DNA of 64,000 nucleotides from Vigna angularis (GCF_016808095.1 NC_068977.1:29475364-29539363), one strand, 5' to 3'; numbered from the stretch's first letter, positions 1 through 11,815 are shown. Notes: generated by a model from the letters alone, not told the origin. A program made the numbers and translations.

Positions 1-198
1 AGGAAATGATAGTTGTCCAAGCTCTAAGTAAGTTCTTTTATCAGTTCAACTAACCGTCCTGAGCTAATCATTATGAGATTCTTATTTTGACAGGGACTTG
101 AGCATTATGTGGTGGTGTCTAAATCCCACACCGAGTTTCACTTTATGTTGGAAATTTGAACTCTTATTATTGTCTAATTGGGTGATTTTGGGTTGCAG

Positions 199-308
199 GT
201 AGAGGACACGCTTAAAAGAAGTTTTGCCGAATTCCATGCTCAGAAAAAGCTTCCAGAAATGAAACAGCTTTTGAAGCGAAATCTTGACCAGCCCCGAAAG
301 GCTATTGA
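199..308 (+). pseudogene. isolated exon resembling SKI2/DExH11 RNA helicase
   Basis: A single 110-nt open segment is flanked by an acceptor-like site (ttgcag at 193-198) and a strong donor (gtatgt at 309-314). It encodes VEDTLKRSFAEFHAQKKLPE and then MKQLLKRN. From memory this matches the segment of plant SKI2 (DExH11), after the helicase core, that reads VEDMLKRSFAEFHSQKKLPE. SKI2 is the helicase of the cytosolic SKI complex, which feeds mRNA to the exosome. The next expected exon is not visible before the dioxygenase at 1279, and the first 190 bases show no clear coding exon. It is therefore either a captured or duplicated exon, or the last surviving piece of a gene that enters from the left. 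The family call is from memory of the conserved block. Confidence 0.55.
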
Positions 309-1278
309 GTATGTGAATTATCCAATGTTTCTTTTCAATATTGTTTCAGGCTTTCGTTCCATCTCTTTATATACAATGATTTTGTCATTAAACTGTTCTC
401 TTTTTAGCCGTGTGGCTGTTTCTAAATGAACTCGTTGGTGAGAGTGGTCACCTTTATTATTCAGATAAAAGAACATTCATAATGGGAGGTTAAAAGAGTG
501 TTATATATAAAATCAGTAATTATCTGTTATCTGCTTAAGCTTTTGGTAAGGCTGGTTCATGACAAACAATACATATGTTAGAAATAGCTGAAGATTTATC
601 TTTTAGATAATATCTTTAGAGAGAAATGATACTCATTCATGACAGAATCCCGTTAGTATATTATTAGCACATATGAAGAACATATCATACGTAGCTAAAA
701 GTGACAGAACGTTTGGACGGTTAAGTGAAGGAGACAGATGGTGCGAACCTCTCTGCATTCCAATTCATGAATCACTGATCAATCTTGCTATCTCACACCT
801 ATTAATGCTAATTAATTGCTTTGCTTTCTCAACCACTTTTCTATGTATCCTTTTACTTTTTTTTCTCTTTCACTTACTCACTGCATGTTTGTTTATTATA
901 TAGAAAATATTTCACTATCATTTATTGGAAAAATATTTTATACTATTTTTATAAAATATAATGACTAAGTATTTTATAATTTAATTTAAGCTTAAAACAC
1001 AATTTTTATAATAGTTTTAAAATATATTTAATCCAATTAAATTTTTTTTTTCAAATTGTAAATCTACAAATAATAAATTTATTTATAGTTTTTTATATAT
1101 TATTTATCTCACTTATCTATACTTAATTCAAATTCTTAAGTTATATATGGATTTTGGTTTGAGGTAACAACGATTTTTCTTGTAGTGATTTAAGTGTGAG
1201 GTTCAACACTACCATTCATTCTATTGTCATCTTCATTATCTTTTCAAGAGAGTAATAATATTTTTATTTTCATATGTG
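309..1278. other. intergenic, presumed promoter of the first dioxygenase
   Basis: This is AT-rich DNA with no convincing coding sequence. The stretch at 673-903 stays open for 76 codons but looks like chance. The last 100 bases or so before 1279 would be the 5' leader of the dioxygenase gene. No TATA box can be singled out in such AT-rich sequence. Confidence 0.4.
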
Positions 1279-3077
1279 ATGCACAGAGCTTTCATTTTAG
1301 ACTCAGAGGCAAGTAAAAATTTTACTTATGATAGAACAACTGAAGTCAAAGCTTTTGATGATACAAAACTAGGTGTAAAAGGCCTATTAGACTCTGGTGT
1401 AACAAAGATTCCACGCATGTTCCATCATGGACAATTAGACATGCATGAGATCTCAAAAGAAGACTCAAAGTTGAGTGTTCCCATTATAGACCTCCAAGAC
1501 ATAGAAACAAACTCATCCCTACGAGTTGAAGTAGTTGACAAGATTCGAAATGCATGCCAAAAGTGGGGATTTTTTCAAGTGATCAATCATGGTGTTGGTG
1601 TTGAAGTGTTGAATGAGATGATATGTGGAATTCGTAGTTTCCATGAACAAGATGCTGAGTTAAGGAAAGTCTTTTACTCTAGAGATAATAATAAGAAAGT
1701 CAGATACTTCTCTAATGTGAACCCTTACATAAGTAAGGGTGCTAATTGGAGAGACACAATTTCATTTTTTCTGACTCCTGATCCTCCCAATCCAGAAGAA
1801 ATACCAATAGTATGCAGGTAACATTACTTGAGATTATGAAAACTAGTTTTTGACTTGTTGATCCTATCAAAATCGGGCCTTTCTTCATTTGATACAATGA
1901 TCATGTATTTGTAGAGACATTGTGATTGAATACTCAAAGAAAGTAAGGACTTTGGGGGGCATAATCTTTGAGCTATTTTCAGAAGCACTTGGCCTTAATC
2001 CTTCTTATCTCAAAGAATTGGAATCTACTGATGGACAATTTCTTTTGTGTCACTACTACCCTACTTGTCCTGAACCTGAATTAACGTTGGGCACTTCTAA
2101 GCACACTGATGGTGACTTCATGACAATTCTTCTAGAAGATCATATGGGTGGTCTTCAAGTTCTTCATGAGAATCAATGGGTTGATGTTCATCCAATGCAT
2201 GGATCTCTTATTGTAAACGTTGGGGATTTTCTCCAGGTAAGTACTTTATAAATACATATATGTATTATAATCACATTTCTTTATTTTCTTTGTGCGTGAT
2301 TCTTTTCTTTGAAACAACAAAAAAATATTGAAGAATTACATAATGAGAAAGTTTTAATGTAAATAGTGTTGTGAATCCATAACCTACAAAATTCAACAAA
2401 AAAACGGTAAGAAAACAAATTACATGAATAAAAAATGAGATCATAAATCTTCATAGATATGCTTTATCTTTTGCTTGTTACTTTCATTATAGCACTATGA
2501 TTTATTCACTCTCTTAGCATCATCCATTTCCTTTAATGATGTACTTTCCATTTTTTCTTCTTATTTCATTTCTACAAGATCTTTCAGAAATCTATTTTTA
2601 CATTTAGCTTAATTTGGCTACAAGAACATGGTAAATACAACAGTTGGAGATTCGAGGTCCATAATTAGTGGATAACTAAAACATAGTATATTGGTATAAA
2701 TGAGTTACAATTACCTTCTATAATGTAATAGAAAAAGTTATTCTATTTTTAAAATTTGGTTTTAAAAAATTAAAATCTTCTGGTGTTTATACTCACCAAT
2801 CTCCTTTTGAATGGTACAGCTCATAACAAATGGTATGTTTGTGAGTGTTTATCATCGGGTCTTAGCGAGAAACACAGGTCCCAGAATTTCAATAGCAAGC
2901 TTTTTTATAAACACATCAGCACATGATACATCAAAGGTTGTAGGTCCATTAAAGGAATTGTTATCAGAAGAAAATCCTCCTATCTACAGGGACACTACTG
3001 TTAAAGAAGTGATGGCACATTACTTTGATGAGAAAGGCCTTGATGAGAACATTCCCTTACAACCTTTTAGGTTGTGA
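1279..3077 (+). CDS. 2-oxoglutarate/Fe(II) dioxygenase, 'ACC oxidase homolog 1'-like
   Basis: Three exons (1279-1817, 1915-2236, 2820-3077) join in frame at GT/AG borders to give 372 aa, the usual family length. The N-terminal DIOX_N part (about residues 50-160) contains the family block GFFQVINHG. The C-terminal double-stranded beta-helix holds H243-T-D245 and H299 as the iron triad, with R309-I-S311 as the 2-oxoglutarate RxS motif and YYP at 227-229, so it looks catalytically competent. Despite the family nickname, these enzymes are generally not ethylene-forming ACC oxidases. Characterised relatives hydroxylate specialised metabolites (deacetoxyvindoline 4-hydroxylase, GSL-OH, GAME31). The substrate here is unknown. 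The start is the ATG at 1279; the preceding in-frame codon is GTG, not ATG. It is a paralogue of the gene at 12616-14324. Confidence 0.92.
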
Positions 3078-5292
3078 AGAAAATGTTGAGCATTAGATTG
3101 AAACCTTCTTGATTTCTTTGGAGTTTGATTTGTGTGATTTTTATGGACTATGATTTTCAATTTTTCATTACCTTATGAATTTTTAAATAGTTGCATCAAG
3201 TTCTATAGATAAAACAAGTTAAAGGAACTTTAATTATTGTGAAGAAAGATTGGTGTGTTTATTATTCTTATAGTGTGATTATTTGTATGTAGGGTATTAA
3301 TACGGTGCCCATTCTAAACAAGGGTTTTAAAACTTTATTGATGTGTCTCCATTAATTGATTTTGATTTGTAATCATTTTATATATCACCTTATTTATTTA
3401 TCAAAGTAGGTTTTCATGTATCTATTTGTATAATAGGACACTTTTAATAACTAATTTAAATGAAATTGAAGTTTAGATTATAGTAACAGATTTTGTGTCC
3501 ATTAAAATGAATTAATTTCTTATAATGTGGTGAGTTAATATTTGATTTTCTCCTCGTAGATGTCTTTACTTAGTTTTCAGCTGTAGTATAAACAAAATTA
3601 ATTTGAAGGGAAGATAGTTTTGGAACAAAAAAGGTTTAAAATAGTTATTTATAAAATCAGATCTTAAGAGTAAATTATGATGAATTAAAATTGAAAGTAT
3701 GTTAAAGAAAAGGTAAGATATGTAGATAAGTTGAATATTCTTTATTAAAAATATTGCAAATAATTATAGTTTAAAATTTATAAAAAGTTACTACATAGGG
3801 ATAATTTCAAAAGAGACAAAAATATTTTAAAATGATTTTTCATCACTAGTGATAAAAGAGGTTACTAGTGCCTGCGTTGGGAAATCTTTCATATTCTTTA
3901 ATTTTTAATATATTAATTAATATTTTTAATTAAATAAATTAAAAGAATATTATCTTTTTATATTGTATTATTTCTTTTTGATTTATAATTATGGAGTTTA
4001 ATCTGTGATTTTTAATAATTTAAATTATAATATTATTATATATTTTTATTTTTCAAATAATATAATAGTAACAATTAATATTTAAATTATGTTTTATTTA
4101 ATTTTTCATTCAAAAATCAGACCAACAAGTTATAATGTATATTAATAAAAAAAAATACCTATTCAATCTACTACATTTTAATGTGTTGGTGAATCAGTCC
4201 GTATAAGTATAATAGTGTTTTCATCTCTATTAATGATAGTGTGTTTTAATTACGAATTGATATATAAGGTGATTTTTAATTGATTAATGATTTTTTTACT
4301 AATAACATGTCACTAAATTTTATCTATCTACTTAAATAAGTGGAATATATCGTTTATGTATTTGTATTGATACTTTCTTTTATACATTTTTTTCCTTTTC
4401 ATCACCCTAATCCGTGGTAGTGTAAAAAAAAAAAATGAGAAATGACAATTTTATGGTTAAATCACTCATTTTTCTCTCTATAATTATACGATCTCTAATT
4501 CTTCTCTCTATAATTATAATTACTCATGTTTACTTTAGTTTATTTTAAATATATTTTAGCCTTTGAAATCTTATTTTTCAGTCTTTGCAACATTTTTATT
4601 AGTAGTTCATTTAAATTTTCGTAATATGGAAAGCAAAGAAGTAAAAATGAATTTTATAAGATCTATATTTTTGTATTAGTTCCTTCTAATTTGCATGTAA
4701 ATTATTTTCTTTTTTTTCTCGTTAAAGTTTTACCTTTGTTTTCGTTATTCTCATCAATCTCGTCTATATTTCAGAATTTTTGAATAATCTTTATGGTAGT
4801 TGAAGAATCAAAGACTCTTATTAATGAGACATTTTTTTTCATTAATTTGAAGTTTTAAATTATCAAATAAATGAAGAACATCAATTACAGCTACATTTAA
4901 TATTCTCAAGTTGCACGCAAAACTGAAGAACATGAATTCCATTTGCTCATGATGATCTCTGGTGAACTAAGTATAGCTAAATTGGTTGAGTAGAGTATTT
5001 GAATTGTTGTAAATTCTCACCTCTGTTCAATAAATTTAGCATATACAGCAGTTTGCTAATTTAGGTAAGTCACATACAATGTTTACTCACATTTTTGTAC
5101 CTAAAAGGTTCCTTTTTTGAGTCATTTGATCTGGTTTGTATAAATGGAATATACAATGAGTGTGGTCTGTAGGAGTTATTTTTCTTCCTTTGTGTTGTAA
5201 TTGTAGGACCTTATTTCAAAACTGGAAGAAGGAGGGAGAATAAAGAAAGATGCCTATGAAAATATATTCTTATTATTGGCATTACAATGTTT

Positions 5293-5294
<2 letters not shown>
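3078..5294. other. AT-rich intergenic DNA, no gene seen
   Basis: The first few hundred bases are presumably the 3' UTR of the dioxygenase. The rest is very AT-rich with short homopolymer runs and scattered stops in all frames. No TE signature was recognised. Confidence 0.5.

Positions 5295-5385
<91 letters not shown>
5295..5385. repeat. (TA)n microsatellite
   Basis: About 91 bp of uninterrupted TA dinucleotide. It creates an artificial open frame of alternating Ile/Tyr codons that should not be read as a protein. Confidence 0.98.
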
Positions 5386-5388
<3 letters not shown>

Positions 5389-5735
5389 AATATTTTTATT
5401 GTTATTAAGAGTTTATTAAATAATTTTGAGGGAAAAAATATTTTATCTTTTATTAGTATTTTTATTATTATCTTTTTAGATAATTTAAAAAAAGTATTTT
5501 TATTTTTTTTAGTATTTTTATTATTATTATTTTAGATGATTAAAGTTTTATTAAATAATTTTAAAAAAGATAAGTATTTAAATTTTAAGTTAATTATACA
5601 TTTAGTAATGTATTTAATTAGTTGGTTTAATTTCGTCTCTTTATTTATTTTGTGTTTAATTAAATTCTTTTATTTTTTAAAACTATACAATTTAGTATTT
5701 TTTATTAGATTCACATTAACATTGTGGATAGATAT
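5386..5735. other. T-rich low-complexity stretch
   Basis: T-rich sequence with repeated attttta / ttttatta words joins the microsatellite to the retrotransposon remnant. No gene is visible; long open frames here come from T-rich composition. Confidence 0.5.
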
Positions 5736-6660
5736 TTACGTTAATTACTTGAAGACTAGAGATGTTTCAGAAGGGAAGGATAAGGATTGTGTGAGAAAAG
5801 TCGGTCGCTACATATTGTTGGGTGACGACCTATATCGAAGAGGGAATAATTAGTCTCTGTTGACATGTGTTACCTTAGAGAGTGCCAACTACATTATTTG
5901 AGAGACTTATGAAGGAATATGTGACTACCATTCTGGGGCACGAACAATGATGAACAAAGTTGGGTACTCTAGCCTACGATGGAAGCATAGTGTGTTGCTT
6001 ACGTCCAAAATTGTAAACCTTGTCAGAAGCACATGAACCTCATACATCATTAGTAGGAAGAGTTGCATCACATCTTCTCCCCGTTGCCTTTTGCGAAGTG
6101 GGGAATGGACATCCTAGGCCCTTTTGCTTCAGACAAGGGACAAGTTAAGTTTCTCTTGGTCTGTATTGACTACTTCAACTAGTGGATTGAAGTCGAACCC
6201 ATAGTACCATCACGACACAACAAGTTGAGCGTTTTATGTGGAAGAACATAATCTTTCGATATGGGATTGCTCAAACCATTATCACGGACAATGGGCAACA
6301 GTTCATTGATAAAGAATTGACTAAGTTCTATTTAGGACTTGACATAAGGCATATCACCAACTCGGTTGAACACCTCTAATGCAAACAACTATTTCATCTT
6401 CTGCACCACACCTACCCACATCATTTACATTTCATTAGATTTAACATCAAATCATTCAAACCTCTTTGTCGTTATGTTTCTCGAGGTTGGGGGCCTATTA
6501 AGATTATGACTAAAGATAACAAATTTTATTTGCAAAATTCTTTTGCAAGATCATGATTGCCGACTACCAGATACTAGCACTATATTTTCAGAAGCTCAAC
6601 TATAGACCGACTACTTATACTCTTTGCATGCCTTAAAGACATGAAAAGACTCGGGGGTAA
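5736..6660 (+). pseudogene. decayed Ty3/gypsy integrase region
   Basis: Conceptual reading with frameshifts and stops recovers a plant Ty3/gypsy integrase in order. First come zinc-finger-side text (DDLYRRG, then a degraded GICGYHSG-type block) and CKPCQKH (about 6015-6040). The core follows with WGMDILGPF (about 6100-6125), IDYFN-stop-WIEVEP (about 6163-6205), RYGIAQTIITDNGQQF (about 6260-6310) and a final NSVEH (about 6355-6378), where the similarity stops. Two catalytic aspartates (MD and TDNG) are still readable; the domain is dead because of at least one in-frame stop and several frameshifts. The element lies in plus orientation and leads into the LTR-like segment that follows. Confidence 0.85.
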
Positions 6661-7080
6661 TGTACTATGTGTGACCGAACTATGACCTTAACATGATTGA
6701 TTAACTAAATATAAATAAGATCTCTCATACCTTATGGTCAGAGGAACTCACATGTCTGATACCACATACTTTGTAAAAGTTGAGCTACTTATCGAATACT
6801 AAGGATTGCATTCCAAAGATGCTAAGACGTTAACACATGCCTAACTTAGCAAAAAATGATTGCAGGTCCTTACATGTAAGATGGTCATCAGACCAATGGA
6901 CCTATGATCGAGACCCACCTAGGTAGGGTCCATGGTTGGTGTAATTCCTCTATAAATATTATTTTATTCAAGCTTTGACTTCATTTTTGTTATTATTCAT
7001 ACTTGTAACTAGAATCTCTAACTAATACTGATTTGAGCTTCGAAAAATCTTTTGCAGACACTCCACTTAAACATTTTTTA
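6661..7080 (+). repeat. probable 3' LTR of the decayed gypsy element
   Basis: The segment begins TGTACTATGTG directly after a purine-rich run (agactcgggggtaa) that looks like a polypurine tract. It contains a TATA-like ctataaata near 6950 and ends in the gypsy-type U5 wording gatttgagcttcg...ttttgcag near 7030-7065. The right border is approximate. No matching 5' copy was found in the window. Confidence 0.6.
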
Positions 7081-7961
7081 GAGGACGAGTTTTGAGAAGG
7101 TTAAGAAAATTTGAAAGACATGTATTAAATAATAAAATGTTGTGAAGTAGAAGAGGAATTTTTGTCGGAATACATTCAACTATATAAATACAAGGTTGAT
7201 TATAAGTGTAGAAGTACATAAAAAAAAAGAAGCATGATTGAATAAAACGAATATAAATAATTAATTTTAGTTAATACAATTAAAAACTTAAAAAAGTAGT
7301 TGATAGTTGAATGAAAATAACTATAAAGAAAGGTTGTTAAACTCGTTAAAATATGCATATATGAATATTTATGAAAGTAGTTAATTAATAAATATAAAAA
7401 TAGTAAAAAATGGCACCATTAAACACTCATTTAATATGTATTATGAGAATAAAAGGAAAATAAATATGAAAAAACTAAAAGCTATTGTTTTAAAAAATGC
7501 TACTTGAACTAGTGTTTAGAACCATTACAAATTATCAAAAAAACTTAATTACCAAATATCGTTTATATGATTAAAGATTTCTTAGCTAATAAAAAATTAA
7601 AAAGTAACTTAAAACCCTTAATAAAATGAACCTCGTGATTTAATGAGTTGTATAATTGAAATATGCAATCCTCCCTGTTTTATACACTTCAGTTTTTCTT
7701 TTATTAGAGATACATTTTCTTTCATTATGGTTTTTCACAATCAAATATCAGGAAATATAAAATTTTCCTTTTTCTTTCTTTCATGTTTTTCATACCAAAC
7801 AACTTAAAAAATATTTCAATTCCATTGTTTCATAGAAAATTAACAAAAAATAATATTTTGTCTGTGAATTTCTTAGAACAATCATATAGATATATGATTA
7901 TCAATATAATACTAATTTGTTGATCATATTAAAAATATATTTTAAATATTTTTTTTTATAT
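7081..7961. other. AT-rich intergenic DNA, no gene seen
   Basis: Short A/T runs and no open frame of note. It ends at the TG that begins the next LTR element. Confidence 0.5.
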
Positions 7962-8685
7962 TGTTTCGACGGATCTGGATGACCCTACTAAAACACACGA
8001 GTTTGCTGAAGACCGGGCGGACGTTGCTGAAATCCACGAACTGAAGCAGACCGTGCGACTCCGTTTCTAGGGGGCACTAGAAGATCTGACGGTTACCTCC
8101 TTGCTGAGGACTGGGCGCGCTGGGAAAGGTCGAACGGGCTCTCCCCTCTTTCTCCAAGTCGGGCGGTCGGGTACCTGTCAAAGGCACTCCGATGCTTAAG
8201 TCAGTAACATGACCGAGTGGTCTGTAATGCATGTATATATTGCATCGTATGCAATCTGTCCAGAAATCATACCTGAAACCTTTATTTATACTGATTGTAA
8301 TGGGCTTTTACCTTTCGTGGGCCTGATAACGGCCCAATCATACCTTAATCTTCATTAAGGACTTTAATGAGTCATTAGCGTTTAACCGTGTAGTCGACCG
8401 AGTGAGGGTCGGTCGGAACGGCCGATTAGAAGGGTGGTCGGCCAGGGATGTCAACCTGGGTGGGCGGCCACTTGGTTCTACTGATCGGCCACACTGGACG
8501 CTCGGTCCTGATGGTCGACCCGGCCGGGCGACCTTTGGAGGATCGCTCGTTCTAGGTACGGTCGGTCTAAGGACAGCGTCTTCTTCGACGCTCGGTCCTG
8601 ATGGTGACCTGGGTGGACGAACTTGGGGCAACCGTTCGGTCTGTATTAGGAGAGTCGTTCGGTCAGGAGGACCGTACGGTACACA
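7962..8685 (-). repeat. 3' LTR (complete, about 724 bp)
   Basis: On the plus strand it starts TGTTTCGACGG and ends GGTACACA, i.e. TG...CA termini. On the minus strand it starts TGTGTACC immediately after the polypurine tract. A TATA-like motif (gtatatatt at 8231-8239, read on minus as aatatatac) would be the promoter. Its first 385 bp or so match the right-hand copy closely. Confidence 0.8.
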
Positions 8686-8701
8686 AGCCCCCCAAGCCCG
8701 A
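8686..8701 (-). other. polypurine tract
   Basis: The plus strand reads agccccccaagcccga; the minus strand therefore reads tcgggcttggggggct directly before the LTR's TG. This G-rich form is typical of plus-strand priming sites in plant gypsy-type elements and fixes the element's orientation. Confidence 0.75.
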
Positions 8702-8859
8702 GCATGATTTTATGATGCGAAAGGGTTTTGTAGATGGCTTTCATGAAAAGGGATGAGATCCCTGGTTGGCTTTCGTTTCTATGTCCTTTTTGTTCGTTGG
8801 TGAGTGAACGGAAGACAAACAGTCATGCTTGTTGAGGCCATTCGAGGCTGAGAATTAGA

Positions 8860-9655
8860 TCGAGAGGTTGATGCCCTTGGAGGCCAAGACGAGAGGCCAA
8901 TAAGTGGTCGAGAGGTCGAATCCTTTGGAGGCTGAATGGGTGAGGCCTTTAAAGGCAAAGTTGAGGCCTTCGGAGATCGAGAGGTGGAGGCCTTCGGAGG
9001 CCAAGTCGAGGCCACGGAGGTCGAATGGTTGACAGTGTACCTGGAGGTCAAGATATGATCGAACGGTAGAGGCCACGGGAGGCCACGAAATTGAGGCCTT
9101 TGGAGGCCGAATCCCTGAGGCCAGATTTGGCCGAACGGTGGGGCCTTCGGGAACTCGAGAAGTAGAGGCCTTTGGAAGCCGAAGGGCTGAGTCGTCAAAT
9201 GATGGAGAGGCCGATCGTTCGGCCGAGATCCTGTTAGGCCAGATTTGAAAGTGTCTGGTTATTACAGGCCAAAAAGCTGAGGCCTTTGGAGGTCGAGTTC
9301 TTAATGGCTTATTTGGCCGAACGGTGCGAGCCATCGGAAGTCGAACGATTGAGGTCGAATGGCCGATCGTTCGATGATGGGCAACCGGATTAATGCTGCC
9401 CAATTTGGCTAAGTTACAATGAGGCCATGGACGACTTTGAAGTCGAAGATTAGAGTGAGGCCGAACGGTGGGACCATGGACGGCTGAGTGGTTGAGTCCT
9501 TTGGATAACGAATGGTTGAGGCCGAACGGTTGAGGCCTCTGGAGGCTCTGCTGATACTGAACGGCTAAGGCCCTAGTAGGCCACGTTGAGACCGAACGGT
9601 TGGGGCCCCGGGAGGTAGAGGCCGCGGAGGCCGATCGGTTGTGGACCTTTGGAAC
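8860..9655. repeat. degenerate short repeats based on 'gaggcc'
   Basis: The words gaggcctttggaggcc, gaggccgaacggt and ttggaggccga recur every 20-50 bp with variable spacing. Their low stop density leaves long open frames on the minus strand, but the translations are only repeat text. Confidence 0.8.
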
Positions 9656-9691
9656 GCCCCGGCCGGGTTGACATAGTGTTCCGTGCATATA

Positions 9692-10090
9692 CTTGGGCTT
9701 GTGGTCACGCCGAACGGCAGTGGTTCTTCGGAAAGAACTCTCTGTTCACCAACCGGGCCAAGCTGATAGTGGTTCTTCGAAAAGAACTCTTTGTTCATCA
9801 GCTTGGGCTTGTGGTCACGCCGGACGACAGTGGTTCTTCGGAAAGAACTCTCCGTTCTTCAGCTTGGGCTTGTGGTCACGCCGGACGACAGTGGTTCTTT
9901 GGAAAGAACTCCTCATTCACCGTCCGGGCCAAGCTGACAGTGGTTCTTTGAAAAGAACTCGCTGTTCATCAGCTTGGGCTTTGTCTGGAGTCGGGCAGCA
10001 GTGGTTCAGTAAAGAACTCGCCGTTCACTTCCGGCCAAGCTGACAAGGGCAAAACTCTGTTCATCAACTTGGGCTGTGTGGTCGTTGAGG
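9692..10090. repeat. tandem array of about 61- and 49-bp alternating units
   Basis: The anchor cttgggcttgtggtcacgcc recurs at 9692, 9802 and 9863, and shortened versions occur at 9973 and 10068, giving spacings of 110, 61, 110 and 95. The 110-bp steps hold two related submonomers, each with cagtggttctt(c/t)g and aaagaactc. Confidence 0.85.
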
Positions 10091-10625
10091 TCGGATGACG
10101 ATCGTACTAGAGACCGTACGACCAAACAATCTGACGTTGATGCCAATTTTCCCCATGTACTTGGTGGCCTAGTTTAAGGACGTACCTGATTAGTACGGCC
10201 GAACAGCAGATGCCTCTGGAGGCCGAGTCCCTAAAGCTATAATTTGCTGAGAAGTTAAAGCCTTTGGAGGCCGAATTGTTGGCTGAATATCTGCGAAGCC
10301 TGAAAATTTGATGCCAAATTTGGCTAAGTGCCTGCAAGGCCAGATTATGGAATTACCTAAGACCAAGGTATGGCCGAGCGGCTGAATCCGAACAGCCGGG
10401 ACGGCTGAATCCAAAATTGGTTGAGGTGAGGCCGGACGGCCGAGAGTTGAGGCTTGATAGCCGACTGTTGAGGCCGAATGGCCGAGAGCTTGTTGAGGCC
10501 TGATGGCCGAGAGTTTGAGGCTAAACAACCGGGAGTTTGAGGACGGATGGCTGAGAGCTTGAGGCCGAATGGCCGGGAGTTGAGGCTGAACGGCCGAGAG
10601 TTGAGGCTAGATGGCCAAATGCTGG
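10091..10625. repeat. irregular 'gaggccgaatgg' repeats within the LTR element
   Basis: This links the two tandem arrays. Variants of gaggccgaatggccgagag recur about every 30-35 bp between 10420 and 10620. No coding content. Confidence 0.7.
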
Positions 10626-11500
10626 ATGCCAAATTTGGCTAAGTACCTAAGGCCGAATGGCCGAATGGTAGAGGTCGAACACGTACCTTAGAGGCCAAAT
10701 GGCGGGATGGTGGATGCCAAATTTGGCTAAGTACCTAAGGCCGAATGGCCGAATGGTAGAGGTCGAACACGTACCTTGGAGGCTGAATGGCCGGATGCTT
10801 GATGTCGGACGACCGAATAACTTGGGACGAACGACCAAGAGGTTGAGGCCGGATGGTCGAATGTTGAATGCCAAATTTGGCTAAGTACCTAAGGCTGAAT
10901 GGTAGAGGTCGAACACGTACCTTGGAGGCCAAATGGTCGGATGGTTCATGTCGGACGACCGAATAACTTGGGACGAACGACTAAATAACTTGGGACGAAC
11001 GACCAAGAGGTTGAGGCCGGATGGTCGAATGTTGAATGCCAAATTTGGCCAAGTTTCTAAAGCCGAATGGCCGAATGGTAGAGGTCGAACACGTACCTTG
11101 GAGGCCAAATGGCCGGATGGTTCATGTCGAACGACCGAATAACTTGGGACGAACGACCAAGAGGTTGAGGCCGGATGATCGAATGTTGAATGCCAAATTT
11201 GGCTAAGTACCTAAGGCCGAATGACCGAATAGTTGAGGTCGAACACGTACCTTAGAGGCTGAATGGTCGGATTCTTGATGTCGGACGACCGAATAACTTG
11301 GGACGAACGACCAAGAGGTTGAGGTCGGATGGTCGAATGTTGAATGCCAAATTTGGCTAAGTACCTAAGGCCGAATGGCCGAATGGTAGAGGTCAAACAC
11401 GTACCTTGGAGGCCAAATGGCCGGATGGTTGATGTCGAACGATCGAATAACTTGGGACGAACGACCAAGAGGTTGAACACGTACCTTGGAGGTCGAATGG
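10626..11500. repeat. tandem array with 154-bp unit
   Basis: The anchor atgccaaatttggctaagt (one copy reads ggccaagt) occurs at 10626, 10714, 10868, 11036, 11190 and 11344. Spacings are 88, 154, 168, 154 and 154 bp. Each unit also carries gtcgaacacgtacctt and taacttgggacgaacgac. The 168-bp unit has a small internal duplication around the second motif. Copies are similar enough to suggest recent unequal exchange or slippage. Confidence 0.9.
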
Positions 11501-11794
11501 TCGGATGCTTTGAAATCCAGGCCCAATGGCCGAGCGAACGAATCCGAATGGAAACCCATAAAAGCTGAGAGGCCTAACGGCCGGACGAGCTAGGAGGGGT
11601 AGCCGAATGGTGGGGGAAACGAGGCCGCGAAGCCGAATGGTCTTGACCGAACGGCTGAGGATGCGCGACCGAACGATGGAGATTGAGTTGTTGGGTTGAT
11701 GAAGCCGAGTGCAAAGGGCTAAACGGTGGAAGTTGACGTTCTTATGAGGTGCCCCTCATTGGTTCCTTGTGGTTACAATGGGGAATACCCACTC

Positions 11795-11813
11795 GGCCCC
11801 ACGGTGAGCGCCA
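11795..11813 (-). other. primer-binding site of the non-autonomous LTR element
   Basis: The minus strand reads TGGCGCTCACCGTGGGGCC two bases inside the 5' LTR end (...CGAAACA). TGGCGC-type sites are common in plant Ty3/gypsy elements. I cannot assign the tRNA from memory. Confidence 0.65.
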
Positions 11814-11815
11814 AA

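Noticed and set aside
673..903. 76-codon open frame upstream of the first dioxygenase
   Set aside because: No family similarity, a hydrophobic T-rich tail, no splice partner, and position in a presumed promoter.
1276..1278. GTG as the start of the first dioxygenase
   Set aside because: Plant nuclear translation starts at ATG, which follows immediately at 1279; the same logic moved the gag start from TTG to the ATG at 23400 and the second dioxygenase start to 12616.
5287..5853. Open frames across the TA microsatellite and T-rich tract
   Set aside because: Ile/Tyr and Phe/Leu strings come from composition. Only the last 25 codons or so are genuine, being decayed gypsy text.
8855..9688. 277-codon open frame on the minus strand, plus neighbouring 139- and 97-codon frames
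   Set aside because: They lie wholly inside the gaggcc repeat field. The translations are repetitive Ser/Pro/Arg text with no domain, and long frames arise in several phases at once.
9692..11500. Regularly spaced repeats resembling a CRISPR array
   Set aside because: Plant nuclear context; repeat and 'spacer' are both repeated, the unit is 154 bp or 110 bp, and no cas genes exist. This is a tandem array in an LTR element.
9649..11568. Many overlapping open frames in the tandem arrays
   Set aside because: Repeats with a stop-poor, GC-rich unit give frames in both strands. There is no start context or family similarity.
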